Source of the DNA: Phialocephala subalpina
Taxonomy: Eukaryota > Ascomycota > Leotiomycetes > Helotiales > Mollisiaceae
NCBI GenBank assembly: GCA_900073065.1
Contig: FJOG01000006.1
Location: forward strand, 1,036,881-1,100,880
Length of the DNA: 64,000 bases
Direction: 5' to 3'
The notes under the pieces are model-generated. The model was not told the origin of the DNA, did not search any database, and saw nothing but the letters and a program-made list of their open reading frames with translations. Each line of letters begins with the position of its first letter. Within the stretch, counting starts at the first letter, position 1. Shown piece after piece: positions 1-11,734 of this stretch. Made by a program: the position numbers and the translations under genes.

Positions 1-399
1 CGTATTGCTTTCCGGCATGGTAGAAATCTAACCGCCTCTATGACCAAGCCGGATGTCTCGGATCCGAATTGTAGTCTTCCATGGCCTGGGCAACTCCAAT
101 TGACAATCAAGTCAACGAGATTGTTCATTCGTTTGCTTGACTTTGCAATTATATTTACCTCATGAGCTCCCTTTTCGCCCCTATTATTTCGGCATTTGAA
201 TCACTCAGCTCATCTCTCCTGATTTTTGTATAGCCTCACGTGGAGATAAGATCCTCGCCTGTCACGTCATCCTTTTTATCGCATGAACATCGAGGACGGA
301 ACCCCTCCGAATCCCTCTCACCAACTACCAAAGCTTCTCATTTAATTGACTTTCTATAAAGCTCGAGACCATTCCTGAACCCGAGACACATACTACAAG

Positions 400-1151
400 A
401 TGGCTCTCGCTCCGAAGTTTGCCGGCCAAAAGTTCACAGCAACCAATGCTCCAACGCTCCATACTCTTGAGCTCTATCGTGCGTATCAACCACTCATTTT
501 CAGCCCCCTTTGTCGTCTTGGAGGTCCATGTATATGGCACTGACTTCGTCAAGTTGACTATGTCTGTCCATTCTCAGCCAAGATGTTCAACACCGTGTAC
601 ACTGCGGTCTTTCCTCTGATCCAAAAGAAGTATGCATCCAAAGTTCAAATCCTATTCCGACAACAGATCCAACCATGGCACCCATCATCTACCTTAGTAC
701 ATGAAGCCGCTGTTGCGGTTCTCAAGTTACAGCCAAACAAGTTCTGGGATTTCAGCAGGGTAAGATCTGAATCTGATCAATACCAGAAGACATGTTAAAA
801 TATGCACTGCAGGCCTTGTTCGATGATGCAAAGTCCTTCTACGATGTGAACATTGTGAACGAGACTCGTAATCAAAGTTATGCACGTCTAGCCAAGATTG
901 GAGCTAAAGTTGGCCTTGATGAGAAGCAGATGTATGACTTGCTGTTTATTTCCGACAAGCCCGGCAAGGATGGAAGCTTGAACACTGGGAATCAAGTTAC
1001 CAATGACTTGAAGGTGCTGGTTAAGATGAACAGAATGCAAGGTGTTCATGTTACGCCGACAGTGGTCTTTGACGGAGTTGTCGAGAACAACATCTCCTCG
1101 AGCTTCTCAGGCGAGCAGTGGGAGGAATGGCTTGAGAAGAATGTCGCCTGA
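400..1151 (+). CDS. DsbA-like thioredoxin-fold protein
   Basis: Three exons (400-478, 554-759, 813-1151) join in frame to 207 residues; introns are GT-AG, 75 and 53 bases. The first junction restores a continuous LDYVCPFSAKM stretch, so residues 31-34 read C-P-F-S, a one-cysteine version of the DsbA/thioredoxin CxxC active site at the end of the first beta strand. Later it carries a GVHVTPTVVFDG segment holding the cis-Pro loop (TP) that packs against the active site in this fold. The family is a set of fungal DsbA-like oxidoreductases of about 200-230 residues. With one Cys, thiol transfer through a monothiol or glutathione-assisted mechanism is an inference. There is no signal peptide, so it is probably cytosolic. 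The start ATG is the first in frame and gives the expected N terminus. Confidence 0.85.
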
Positions 1152-2264
1152 CTGGTTGAGGATCAGAGGTCGAGGCAAAAGTTGTGATGTACCGAGAGAC
1201 ATTCTGCTCTGGAGCTCACGACGTTGACGAATATACGATACACAGAATCCGACGCGTTTCAGAAAGTCCCAAGCTTCTTGGAACATCATCCCTCCTAGCA
1301 GATTTGAAACTCAATTGTAGCAAGCGCATTTGCTCATCGACAAGGTAGTGTCCATTTACCCATACACCACAAAATGCGCCACTCCCGCCAGTGCGGTCAC
1401 CGAAGCTTTGGTGCACGGCCGCTAATCATGACGGTCTGAGGCGCAGCTTCTCAAGTCTTGACTGCGGGCGTTCAAAAAAGATACATCAAATGTTCAGTAC
1501 CAGGAGAGTTACCAAGGAGTTAACAGCAATTCTGCAGTCTCCTCTGCTCCATCAATGTCCCCGACGTTGCCAACGAGAGTAGTCTTCAATGTTTTATATT
1601 TATTGACCACCTTGTGAGCCCGAGAAACCCACCACAACGAGACCAGATCTCTTAGCCGTATCTCAGCAAATCGCTGTTCTTCATTATTTATCACGTGTAG
1701 CAAGCGATCTCCGCAATTTGAGGATCTTTTCTAGGGTTCCGGGAAGCCAGGGAAGCCACAGCGATCCTGATTGGCATCAAGGAATGAGATGGCCACCAGT
1801 GGATCAGGTTTAACATTCGACATCACGACAGCTCTAGTATCGACTAGACAGGCATCCGATTCCTTCTCCCCAGTAACTCACGGGCTGTGGCCAATCTTAC
1901 ATTCGTCTTGACTCCATCTCGAAAGCTGTTTGCTACAGATAACACAATCCAGAGGTCATGATGGCTAGCATATGCATGTACTGAGGTCAAGACCAACATC
2001 TCTAAGCACTACCACTGGTCTGGTCGAGGGTCGAGGTGGTGAAGCAGTCAACGGCCCGCGCCAGTTCACGTAGGGCAGAGAGCAGAGCTTAGTTGGTTCA
2101 ATGCCGTCAAGCTTTTTTTGGATGCCTTCTTTTTCAAGTTCACGCCGTCGTTTCCTACCCTACCTAGATCTTTAGTTTGACTTCTCTTCGGAAATCCCTC
2201 TTATTTCTTTCCTCGCAATCTTTCGCTTGTTGTCCTTGCGCAAGTGGTACATCTGATCGCGATC
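1152..2264. other. intergenic, no gene seen
   Basis: About 1.1 kb between two plus-strand genes. Open frames here are short and lack recognisable domains or codon continuity. The last 100 bases are pyrimidine-rich, as expected for a fungal 5' leader of the next gene. Confidence 0.5.
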
Positions 2265-3320
2265 ATGGTCTCGAGAAGCGTAGCAGCTTCTTTCCTCGTC
2301 TCCTCCTCCTTTCTCTTGTCTTCTTTGGCGGCTTTGGAAAAAACCATGTTATGTCGTCGACGGCGATGCGAATTTAAATGCTGGCTTCAGATGTGATAAC
2401 TCGACGACGGGTCACAGCGCATGCTGTGCAGCAGGAGCAACATGTTACTCAAACGGACTTTGCAAGCAAGACAGTGGAGATGTTGTGGACTATCTGAGAG
2501 TCGGATGTACGGATCCAACATGGAAAGCAGCGGCTTGCTTAGACCAATGTACCACATGTGAGTGAAGACCGATACAGGTTCTAGGACACAGGCTGATATA
2601 CACTCAGATGCGAATAGTCCAAGTGCAGGAGTGAGATGGTGTGGCTCGGGTATCACAAAGACAACCTCATAGTAAGTACCACTTAGACTGCCTCGCGGAT
2701 CTGAAGCTAACTTCACAAGCTGTTGCGACGATGTATATACTGGAGTTGGCAGTTTCGCATTCTGTATAACCCAATCAGACATCTTCCAAATTGCGCCAGC
2801 CGCTACAGTGCTGGCTCAGATGCCCCTGAGTCAACTCACCACAACCACGACCTCAGCAACCACTTCCGCAACAAGTAGTGCATCAACGACCGCCTCCTCC
2901 GCAGCAGTCACAACCTCACTCTCCTCAAGCAGCGGCGGTTTCTCGTCAAACGGCGCCGCAATCGGCGCCGGCGTATGCGTCCCCGTAGGACTCCTCGCCC
3001 TAGCAGGAATAGGCTTCTTCTTTTGGCGCCGCCGACGAAACCAAAAACGAGCCCAGACATACGAACTCCAGAATGGAGCCGAAGGTCCATACGCAGGTGG
3101 TTATGGAGGAGCTATTGGTGCTGGAGGAGATCGTCAACAAACGGGGTATCATGATCATATGGGTCCGCCGCAAGTATCTGAGGCGGATTCGGCGCTTCCT
3201 TATACGCCGGGAAATGCTAAGATGGGTAATTTTGGGGGGCAGCAGTATGAGCCGGCGCCGCAGCAGCCGAGTGAGTTGCCGAATACGCAGGCGCATGTTG
3301 TGCATGAGATGGGTGCATAG
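2265..3320 (+). pseudogene. single-pass Cys-rich surface protein, frameshifted in an A6 run
   Basis: The ATG at 2265 opens a good signal peptide (MVSRSVAASFLVSSSFLLSS), but the Cys-rich ectodomain beginning P-C-Y-V-V-D-G is one frame off; the shift falls in the six-A run 2338-2343. Five A residues would fuse the two parts. Downstream, exons ending at 2557 and spanning 2608-2671 and 2720-3320 join in phase. They give an ectodomain with a CC pair and an SNGLC motif, a Ser/Thr-rich stalk, one membrane helix (AIGAGVCVPVGLLALAGIGF) followed by WRRRR, and a Gly/Tyr/Gln-rich cytoplasmic tail, about 318 residues. This architecture is common among fungal cell-surface or putative sensor proteins of unknown function. 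It could be a real loss, a sequencing slip, or translational slippage; the intact splice sites and downstream frame favour a recent or technical change. Confidence 0.7.
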
Positions 3321-4248
3321 ACGGCCGGGTGAGGGAGAAGTGGTGTACGATCGGTGAGGATGTGTTTTGAGCTCTTTGTGCATTATTTTGGCGGTCGTTC
3401 CGATATATTGACAGATCTGAGAGCTGGCTAGAATTCAGACTATGGTGTTTGCTTAGGCTCATTTATTGTACAGCGAGGGCGTAGGTCTTGGTATTTTTTT
3501 GGAGATGAAAAGGTATTTTGAGTTAATGATGATACGATCATATTGTTTTCCTCGGGGTCTTCTGCTTCAAAGCACCTCTGCTTTGCATTTTAGTAGACTT
3601 TTATTTGAATTATTACTGTACTAGCCCAACGCTCAGGACGAGGTTCTCTCGAACGATAACGGCTTTGGGGTGTTGCCCAATATACACATCTTTACCATAC
3701 GGGATGGTGTCAAGGCTCCATACGATGACAGCTCTTGTCGTCAAATTCCTCACTAGTTATGAAGATTGTCCTTGCACCTTTGGGACAATTTTGAATACGA
3801 ATTCTATTACTCTTGAATCCGAAGTTTTCCTTCGGCAAGACCTTGAAAATTTCCTCAACTGATACCAATTCATCACCTGCACAAACTTTCGAAGGGGAAA
3901 GCTCATTTTCGCACCTATGGAGCATGCTTACTTTAGCCTATTCTCTGCCATCGAGCTTGTCTACCGAGCCTCTGCAGGAACAATCAAATTCCGCAAATTG
4001 GCACTGTTATTGGTGCACTTTCATCTCTGTCCCGAAGAGCTTAATTCTCCTTCCCCGCATAAAGCTTCTGAGTTATCCCATTAACCCAGCGTGCATGGGA
4101 CAATCTGGGGAAGAGATCTGAGTTCGAGGCTTGGCGAAATATGTTTCTCCGCGTCAGATGAGAGAATTGGAGACTGAGAAGTGTGCATAAATAAGACCAA
4201 CGTGCCGTGGGATGAGAGCCAGGCAGTTTCAACTCAAGAATTGCCAGT
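3321..4248. other. intergenic, promoter side of pectinesterase
   Basis: No supported gene. An A/T-rich CATAAATAAG element near 4186 lies about 60 bases before the pectinesterase ATG and could serve as a TATA-like element; this is an inference from position. Confidence 0.4.
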
Positions 4249-5456
4249 ATGAAGTTTTCGTCCTTGATCTTTTCGTCTGGCCTATTGAGCACATTGCGAG
4301 CGGCAACTCTCAATGTCGGTTCCGGACAGACATACAGCACAGTAACTACTCCCCTTACCGATCTGCATCCTGACTCAAATACTGACCAGCTTTCAGATCG
4401 CTGCAGCATACAGCGCTGCGTCTGCCAGCGACACGATTTATGTCTATCCCGGAACCTACACGGAGAAGCTCACAATCAGCAAAGATAGTATCACCCTGAA
4501 AGGGTCCGCATATCCCAGTACATCCCCTTCAGCAAATCTGGCACTTATCACTTACTCGACATACGCTTCCGCAGCAGGAAGCGATGATGCTAGTGGTATC
4601 TACTTCAATTGCCCCCCTTTCCCAACCGAAACAGATTCTAACAAAACAAGCAACCCTCCTCGTCTCCGGCAACAACTTCAAAATGTACAACATAAACGTC
4701 ACCAACAGTGCCGGGACGGCAGGCCAAGCAGTCGCATTATCCATGCGCGGAAACTACGGTGGCGTGTACGCCTGTGGTCTAAAATCCTACCAAGACACTC
4801 TCTACTCCCACATCGGCTCTCAATTCTTTGGAAGATGTTACATTGAAGGAGCTGTGGATTTCATCTTTGGCATCACGGGGAATTCTTGGTATCAGGGGTG
4901 TACGTTGGGTGTGTTGAAGAGCGGTGGGACGATTACGGCGCAGGGGAGGACGAGTAGTTCGACTGATGGGTTTTTTGTTTTTGATAAGGCGTGAGTGTTC
5001 ATATTCTAGTGGAACATTGAATGTGAGAGGGCTGATGATGAAATAGGAAGATTGTGCTGGGTTCTGGTGCTGCGAGTGGGACGAAGGGGAATACGTATCT
5101 TGGAAGACCGTGGGGTGATTATGCGAGGGTGGTTTTCCAGAATAGCAATGAGGAGAGTATCATTATCTCTGCTGGGTGGGAAGGTACGTAGCGTCAATTT
5201 TGCTTCGAGTGTTCTTTTCATTTTCGAAGCGAGCTTGGGACGAAAAGGCAAGAGCGACAGTGCTGACTTTCTGATAGCTTGGTCCTCGTCACAGTCAACC
5301 ACCAACATCCTCTTCGCTGAGTACAACAATAGCAACGCAGCAGGTACAAGAGTCTCGTGGGCGACGACCTTGACGAGCGCGTATGCTATCGCGACGATTC
5401 TCCCCACGTATTCGAGCTGGGTGGACAGCAGTTATCTCGGTGTCAGTGCTCCTTGA
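4249..5456 (+). CDS. secreted pectinesterase (CE8)
   Basis: Hydrolyses methyl esters of homogalacturonan in plant cell walls. Five exons (4249-4341, 4397-4595, 4651-4990, 5047-5183, 5278-5456) give 315 residues, the usual size of fungal CE8 enzymes. A signal peptide (MKFSSLIFSSGLLSTLRA) is present. The family motifs follow in order: PGTYTEK, GQAVAL (Gln123), YQDTLY (catalytic-region Asp146), VDFIFG (second catalytic Asp167) and LGRPW (Arg231). All expected catalytic residues are therefore in place and the gene looks intact. All introns are short GT-AG. It has no cell-wall gene partner next to it; its presence suggests contact with living or dead plant tissue. Confidence 0.95.
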
Positions 5457-6170
5457 AAAGGCCTCCTGTTTGGCCAAAATTGCGTTGCAGCACAATGAAG
5501 AAATCAGTTTCGTCCGATCTTGTCTAGAATCGAGTCCAAAGCCAAAGAGATTGAGGGTGTTCAAAGATGAACAAGTCTATGTGCTAAGCGAGACCTCAGA
5601 GGAGCGCTTTCTCCATTGAGATGTGAAGCGACTTGCGCGTTCCTTCCCTCATCCAAGCATTTCAACAGGGCTGGCGCAATTTCCCCTCAAAATTCTACAT
5701 CTTCTTCACATTTCATCTCCCTTCTTTCAAATTTCTTCCAAGAAGCACTGCCAACCATGCAGCATTCGAGTGTCCACACCTTTCAAGACCTATTCACGCC
5801 CTTCAAGAAAGAAATCGCCCATCCCAACAAAACTGCCAGAATCGCTGCCAGGGCAGCCCCAAGAGCGAGTGCACCATTCAAGTCATCTCTCAACTTCGAC
5901 TAAAGTGCTGTTGCGATTACGTACCCTGTCGAGCCTAGCAGTGCTAATACCGAGATTAAGATCGTGATTAGAAATACATTGTACCCCTTAACGACGTGCA
6001 TGCCTTAACTAAAAGTAGCTTTATTGGGGTCGGCTATGGCATAGATGGTGGTATTCCGCAATCGTTTGGACCAAGTAGTGCTTGTATGTAAATGACTCCT
6101 CTTTGACATTAGTTCATGCAAGATGATGTTACTAGGAACTGGCGGACCTCCAGGCTGTAACGGGCAAGGA
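5457..6170. other. intergenic, no convincing gene
   Basis: A pyrimidine-rich stretch near 5640-5800 leads to an ATG at 5758 with an open frame of 48 codons rich in basic residues. It has no recognisable domain and no clear continuation through splicing, so it is not called. Confidence 0.35.
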
Positions 6171-7273
6171 CTATACTCGCAAAGACTTTTCTTTCAGGAC
6201 AAGACCTTCAGGTGGTAGCGCAGCACTCTTGTTGTTGAACCTGTGGATGATACTCGTCAACTCACCCATGTTTTGCACCGAGAACTTGACAGCGTTAGAC
6301 TCAACAAGCACATTGGGATGGGTCATTCCTCGTACCTCTACAAATCTCACGCTACTGGGTTCGAAGAACCATTTCCCTTTGCGGACCCGGAAGTATTCTG
6401 ACCTCACCCTGCTGAAGGAGTCATAGTCTGTTGTCGTTGTTGTGTTGCTCACGTCCACTTCTGCGTGGCGTATTTCGTGTTTCCATGATTAAACACAACT
6501 CGAGGTACTTCCTAGTTTGCTCCTGAGCATGGCTAATATCAGCCGTGGAATGGAGGGCTTGCTGATTGACATTTGAGGTTGACGTAGCTTACCCCACTGC
6601 ATTGACAGACTGAAGGTTATGTTGTGAAACGCCGGTAGGAGATGAAATTCCTCCCGTTAGTAATACAATATCCTGTTCAAATGTAGATTTTGGCGCTCTC
6701 CCCAAGCCATTGTCGACACCAGATTCAATTCTTCCTCAAGCATTTCAGCCATCATTAGCTCCACTATATCCTTGGCTAAATTGCCATACTGTTACTCACC
6801 ACATTCCTGGGAGCTTACCAAAGAACTACAACGGCATATACATGGACTTACACATCTCCACTTGATTCGGCTGAATCCTGTTTTGGGACCGAGCCTGAAA
6901 AGCTTCTCTACCCACAACTTGAAGGTGGTGCACGATAAGTTGAAATTATATGCACTTCCTTGCACGGCGTTAGATGCTGTCCAAGCATTAAATTCTAGTA
7001 ATGATTTCTTGACGCGAAATTCGATATCGATAGGTTTCTTGTCGATGTCCAATTGTTCCAACATTTTTATTTGACATTTAGCAATATCGCGGTGGCATTC
7101 CAAACCGGATTTCCTCCTTCGAAGGTACTCAGAAACGTCAGGATTCCACCAGAGATCAGTCAAAGAGTTGTAAAGCAAACGCCTCCCTTCTGCTGGTAAT
7201 CGTTCCACTTCGTTTTCCATAACATCCTTGACCTCCCCAATTTGTCGATAGAAAAGCCAATGAATCTGTCGTT
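6171..7273 (-). other. possible exons of an unidentified minus-strand gene
   Basis: On the minus strand a run of open frame from 7265 to about 6819 reads as ordinary soluble protein (for example ENEVERLPAEGRRLLYNSL and KSLLEFNAWTASNAVQG). A further stretch around 6458-6171 reads RVRKGKWFFEPSSVRFVEVR. Candidate donors are present (gtaagc at 6818, gtgagt at 6799), and intermediate pieces between 6765 and 6480 are also open. I could not join all pieces in phase with introns of normal length, so either the model needs transcript data or the gene is decayed. I do not recognise the family and assign no function. Confidence 0.3.
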
Positions 7274-7429
7274 ACAATCGGAGATACGTATCACTTAAGC
7301 GTACGCGTCTATGATAGAGGGTAGTCGTAAAGTAAAATCAGAAGTGCTGTTCATTATTATCGTCTTGTCGAGTCTAAGAGCTCGAGGCCTGCTCTCTTAT
7401 GGAGAGCATGCTCACGCTAGGCATATAGC

Positions 7430-7993
7430 CTAAAACACGTGATATCTATTCCAACAGAATCGATCCAATTGTCTACAAGTTTCGGGGACCTCTGCAAGAC
7501 TTCCAGAGCATGCTATTCGTATCTTTAAGAGAAGTCGAAGTGATTCCTCAAGGCTCAGTGCCTGTTCCAGGTGGGAGAGAGGTGTTGACCCAGACGGGAA
7601 TTGGTAACGAAGGTCATCCAATAACGGTTTTATTTCAGGAACTAATGATTCTGGAGACTGTTTTTCGTCCGACTTTGAACGGTAGTGTGCTGTGCGACGC
7701 GCGTCAACGAGAACAACATCAGAGCTGCGCAACAAGGGACTCTCGCGGCCATTTGTGAGAGGCCATGTAATCGGCGCAGCAATGGGACATAGAAGACATA
7801 TTATGACAATCAAATAACCAAAAATGATGTCGATTATGTCATCTGAAGAAAGACCCGTTAAGTCAGAGGAGGTTTTTGCGACATGGTACGACCCAACAAT
7901 AGTATTATATACGGCGGTAGAACTTGTCATAGTCGTTCTCGGGGAGAAGCTCTCAAAACTTCGCGTTTCAGATACGTTGTGCGCCTTGTTCAT
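7430..7993 (-). CDS. hypothetical protein with one membrane segment
   Basis: An ATG at 7993 opens 187 codons. Near residue 55 it carries a hydrophobic segment (IIFGYLIVIICLLCPIAAPI) followed by a polar tail. No family is recognised. A weak GT donor (7438) would join in phase to the open frame beginning at 7265 after an AG, so this may be the first exon of the gene described at 6171-7273, giving one protein with an N-terminal membrane anchor. That join is an inference. The base composition is A/T-richer than in the neighbouring conserved genes, which may mean relaxed constraint. Confidence 0.35.
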   Translation of the reverse strand: MNKAHNVSETRSFESFSPRTTMTSSTAVYNTIVGSYHVAKTSSDLTGLSSDDIIDIIFGYLIVIICLLCPIAAPITWPLTNGRESPLLRSSDVVLVDARRTAHYRSKSDEKQSPESLVPEIKPLLDDLRYQFPSGSTPLSHLEQALSLEESLRLLLKIRIACSGSLAEVPETCRQLDRFCWNRYHVF

Positions 7994-8504
7994 TCAGTCA
8001 TATGTCTTTTCAGTTTCCTACTACAGTAAGAAACTTCTAAGGCATATAATGAATCTTGCTTCAAAGACAGAGAGTCGAAGCACAGAACGCCAATTAAGAG
8101 ATCGAAGAAATAGGCAAAATTTGCAGCGAATCGAAGACTGCACCAAAACCTCTAACTTGGAAGAAAACTTCCTCTACATATCAAGGATTCCATGGCGCTT
8201 TTACTAACAGCACTTGCAATCTCCTAGCCTTGATAAGATAATCAAGGAGGGTTGGTCAGGCTGAGATACTACATCTACGAAAGCGTACTGAAACCAGCTA
8301 ATCATTGTCCTTGCCTCGATGAAATGGGCGACGAAAGTCTAGGCAAAACACTGTTCAATGGGATGAACCGCAAAGGAAAAGACCGATAAGGATCAATTCT
8401 CACCAAGGTACCATAGTGTAAGCATTGAATCCACTGCGGGCTTGTGTGAATCATTCGGTCATCCAAATGCTTAGGTTGCACATGTAGAGGTTCCCACCAA
8501 TCAA
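7994..8504. other. intergenic, no gene seen
   Basis: About 0.5 kb between the 3' end of VPS53 and the start of the preceding hypothetical gene. No domain-bearing open frame was seen. Confidence 0.4.
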
Positions 8505-11144
8505 TCACCTCACAGTATCATCCATACTCCCATCTCTCTTCGCCCCAAACCTGCCCCCTATTCCACCAAACCCACTCATATCCCTCCTAAAGAACTTCCC
8601 AATACTCTTGAGATTTCCCTCAACCGTAGCCTTGGCATCTTCACTTAGTGGACTTCCAACTCTATCACCAACACTACCCCCAACACCAGCAGTGCCCATC
8701 CTTTCAACTCCATCTCTCGCCGCACTAAAAAGCTTCTCCCCGAAACCAGCTGGATCAAACCTCGTCTGCAAATTCGGAATCCCAGACGCCGCCCCCAGCG
8801 CAGATGCAGCATTTAATCCCAACCCACCACTCCCAATACCGCCTACATTCATAAGCGGCGTTAGCAAAGGACTCATTGCCACGAGTTGTTCATTGGTTTT
8901 CCCATCTCGATGGATACCGTATAGTTCTACGAGATGAGGTTGGTCTTGTTTTCGAACTCCTTTTAGTTCTAGGATTTTGCGGAAATTGGTGTCAGACCGG
9001 TCGCCGATGTGGATCAGGTAGGCTTGGACTAGTCCTTCTGGGGGCGAGGGACGGACTTGCAGGGTCTTGAGGAGGGGGTCAAGGCGGGCCATGCTGTGGT
9101 TTACGCGTTTGGTGAAATTGGCTTGCGTTGTCGTTGAGGCTGAGGTGGAGGAGGGGGAGTGGGAGAGGAGAGTTGTGAGGCCTTTGGTTAGGACGTATTT
9201 GTCGAGTAGCATCTGAGAATTGTTAACGTGTGATTTTGACGAGTTAGAGAGGGAAGCTTACTTGTTCAGCTCCAACCTCGGAGACTGGCCTGCATTGAAC
9301 GATGTTCGCGATATATGTCGTTACCAAGTGCTCAACGAGGTTGTCGCAAAACGCTCGAGCGTATTGCTGCTTCGCCACCAACGGCAAGATATCTTCTGCT
9401 TGTGAATTGACATGCCGTAGCAGCTCTGCCACATATGAGCTTTGATCTCCCACACTTTCCATCTTGCTCCAGTTGGTATTTCTCATCTCTCGCCATGATG
9501 GTTCACAGTTCACTTCCACTCTGTGAACTAACGCCAATACTGCAGCGCTCGCCACACCCATAAAGGCGTCTGATTGTGAAGACAGGTCGACCTTAGCAGC
9601 AAAGTCACTGTCTATTCTTTTCTTAATGTTGTCTTCGAGTTGCTGAGTGCATATGTGCCAGTAGTCGGCTGTGTTGAGGACGAGAATTGTGTTGTTGAGA
9701 CTTGGGCCACCAGGTACTTGCAGGAAATGCAGAAGTACCTGCTGAGCATACTCGTCCAGATACTTTGCCAAAGTTTTGGAGAGGTCCAAGAGTTTCTCAC
9801 CAGTCGACAGCTTGGCACATTGTGCCAGAGTAAGCTTGTAAAAGTGGAAGAGCTCGATGGATGATGGTATCACCGCTTGAGGGTTGAATTCCTCGTCCGG
9901 TGGTATTAGAGGCTGGTTGCGGTATTTCGGTATCATGGCTGCTAACTGCTTGTCTTGAGAATCAACCCATAAGCTGAGATATGGCTCGAAAGCCTCTGAT
10001 ATCGATCGGTCGAATGTCTGCGGCTTGTCTTCCACCGAGCTAAGAGTGTCTATGCTTGCTCTTGGTTCACTGGCGAATCTCTTCTCCAAATTGTGCTCGA
10101 AATCCATCGTCTCTTGCAGACAACTTAACAACAAGTTGACATCAATTTTCCCACCTTCCGGCCGCCGCATACTCCTTTCAAGGATGCCCTTAAAGTCATC
10201 TCTCGTCCCTTCACAGAACGCATTTGCTAGAACTTCGTTGACCCTCCACTGTACTGGAAATATCGCCGCATGCTCATCCTCATACGTCTTCAACATCCTC
10301 CTAAACCAACTATACCTCCTCCCAATATTATCCAAACTCCCCGCCTCATCATTACCCCTAAACACCTGCCTATACTCCCTCAATTGCGTGTTCACATACC
10401 ACGTCACCAACCTCGCCCTCGCGGTCTCCCCCAACGCATCCATCACCAAACACGCCTCTCCCAACATCCCCTTTTTGCTCGCAACCTCCCCCTTCGCAAA
10501 CGCAATCTCAAAATCTTCACAGACCTGCTCCAACAACTCTCTCTGCAACTCCGCCACATTACGCGACAACGTCGCGATCTGATCAATACTCCTATAGCTA
10601 TTGAAATGCCTCATAAGCTGCAACACCGCTTGCAACAAACTCGCACATTCTCTGTACTGTCTACTTTTCGCCAATCCTCTCAATTGTTCATATGCCGTAG
10701 TCAACATCTGTAACCGCTTCAAGGCTGTCATTGAGAGTGTGAGGTTCCGTTTTGTTCCATCGAGGCGTTTGATGTCGGCAGTCATGGAGGTTATGGTCTG
10801 TTCGGTTTCGATGGCGCGGGTTCGTACGGTTTCTATCTTGCGGAATAGTTGGGCGAGTTCTTCTTTTGCGGATTGCATGCGTGCGAGGCTGGAATCGTCG
10901 CTGTAGGCTTGCGCGGCCATGAGGGTCGTGATGGTGGTTGAGAGGTCATTTTTGTGGGTTTGGAGGGCCGACGCGGTTTGGGTTATGGAAGTGAGGGTGG
11001 AGGGGTGGGAGAATATGGTGTTGAGGTGGTCGATTGGGTCATAGTCAACTGTGGGAGGAGAATATCAGCTTCGTGATCTGGGGGTTGAGGTACGGAGGTT
11101 ATACCAGCATCCAGGGACGGCGGCGCTTTGGCCGTGCCGTTCAT
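8505..11144 (-). CDS. VPS53: GARP complex subunit VPS53
   Basis: Subunit of the Golgi-associated retrograde protein complex (with VPS51, VPS52 and VPS54), which tethers endosome-derived vesicles at the trans-Golgi. Three exons on the minus strand (11144-11105, 11048-9262, 9212-8505) join to 844 residues, a normal length. The N terminus reads VDYDPIDHLNTIFSHPSTL, the standard VPS53 opening. It is followed by coiled coil and the family segment DGTKRNLTLSMTALKRLQML with YRECASLLQAV. The C-terminal region contains DILPLVAKQQYARAFCDN and an EGLVQAYLIHIGDRSDTNF stretch. The last 100 residues are Gly-rich and less conserved. Both introns are GT-AG with correct phases (56 and 49 bases). The long open frames on the opposite strand are shadows. 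Confidence 0.92.
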
Positions 11145-11734
11145 ACTGGGAAATTTATGTTTATCGGATCGTGAAGCAATGCTTGAGCTTCAAGGAAATG
11201 CATAGAGCGCGTAGCTAGGTGGCTGGGCGGTGGGCGTTCTTGTCAAGTGCTGAGGTGAAGCTGTCGCGTTTTCATAATCTCGCATAAATTTGCATAAATT
11301 CATGCTACATCTCAGGTGTTCAGTTCACATGCCAATCCAAGAGAACTCCTGAACATATTTTTGAGTGAATGAGAACATCATTTGTTCAATTATGAGAACA
11401 CTCTAATCAGGTCTAGGTTACTAAAAGAAATGCACTTCAAAATTTTAGAGATGTCAAGATCTGGTACACAGGTACGGATGCGAGTTTCTGCCATTAAAAT
11501 TGTCCTAGCATTGGAAGGACTTTGAAGACGAGCCCAACATCGAAGGGGATCAAATAGAAGTTCATACTCCTGAATTCAATTTCCCGATGAATGTTCCCAG
11601 CACTTTGGTACTTTGCTGTATGCCTTTTTGAATCATCGCGACACAAAGGTCGATCAAGCGAAGGGACGTCAATTACAGCAAAATCAAAGGATATCATTCG
11701 AGTCTAAACACTCATATATATAACTTCCCCCTCT
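11145..11734. other. intergenic between VPS53 and membrane protein gene
   Basis: About 0.6 kb. It holds the VPS53 promoter side and the 3' end of the next minus-strand gene. No coding signal was seen. Confidence 0.4.

Noticed and set aside
5616..5967. Three overlapping frames of 95-114 codons
   Set aside because: All three frames are open because of pyrimidine-rich, stop-poor composition; no domain.
10025..10713. Plus-strand frames of 147-185 codons inside VPS53
   Set aside because: Shadows of a long conserved minus-strand exon; no domains.
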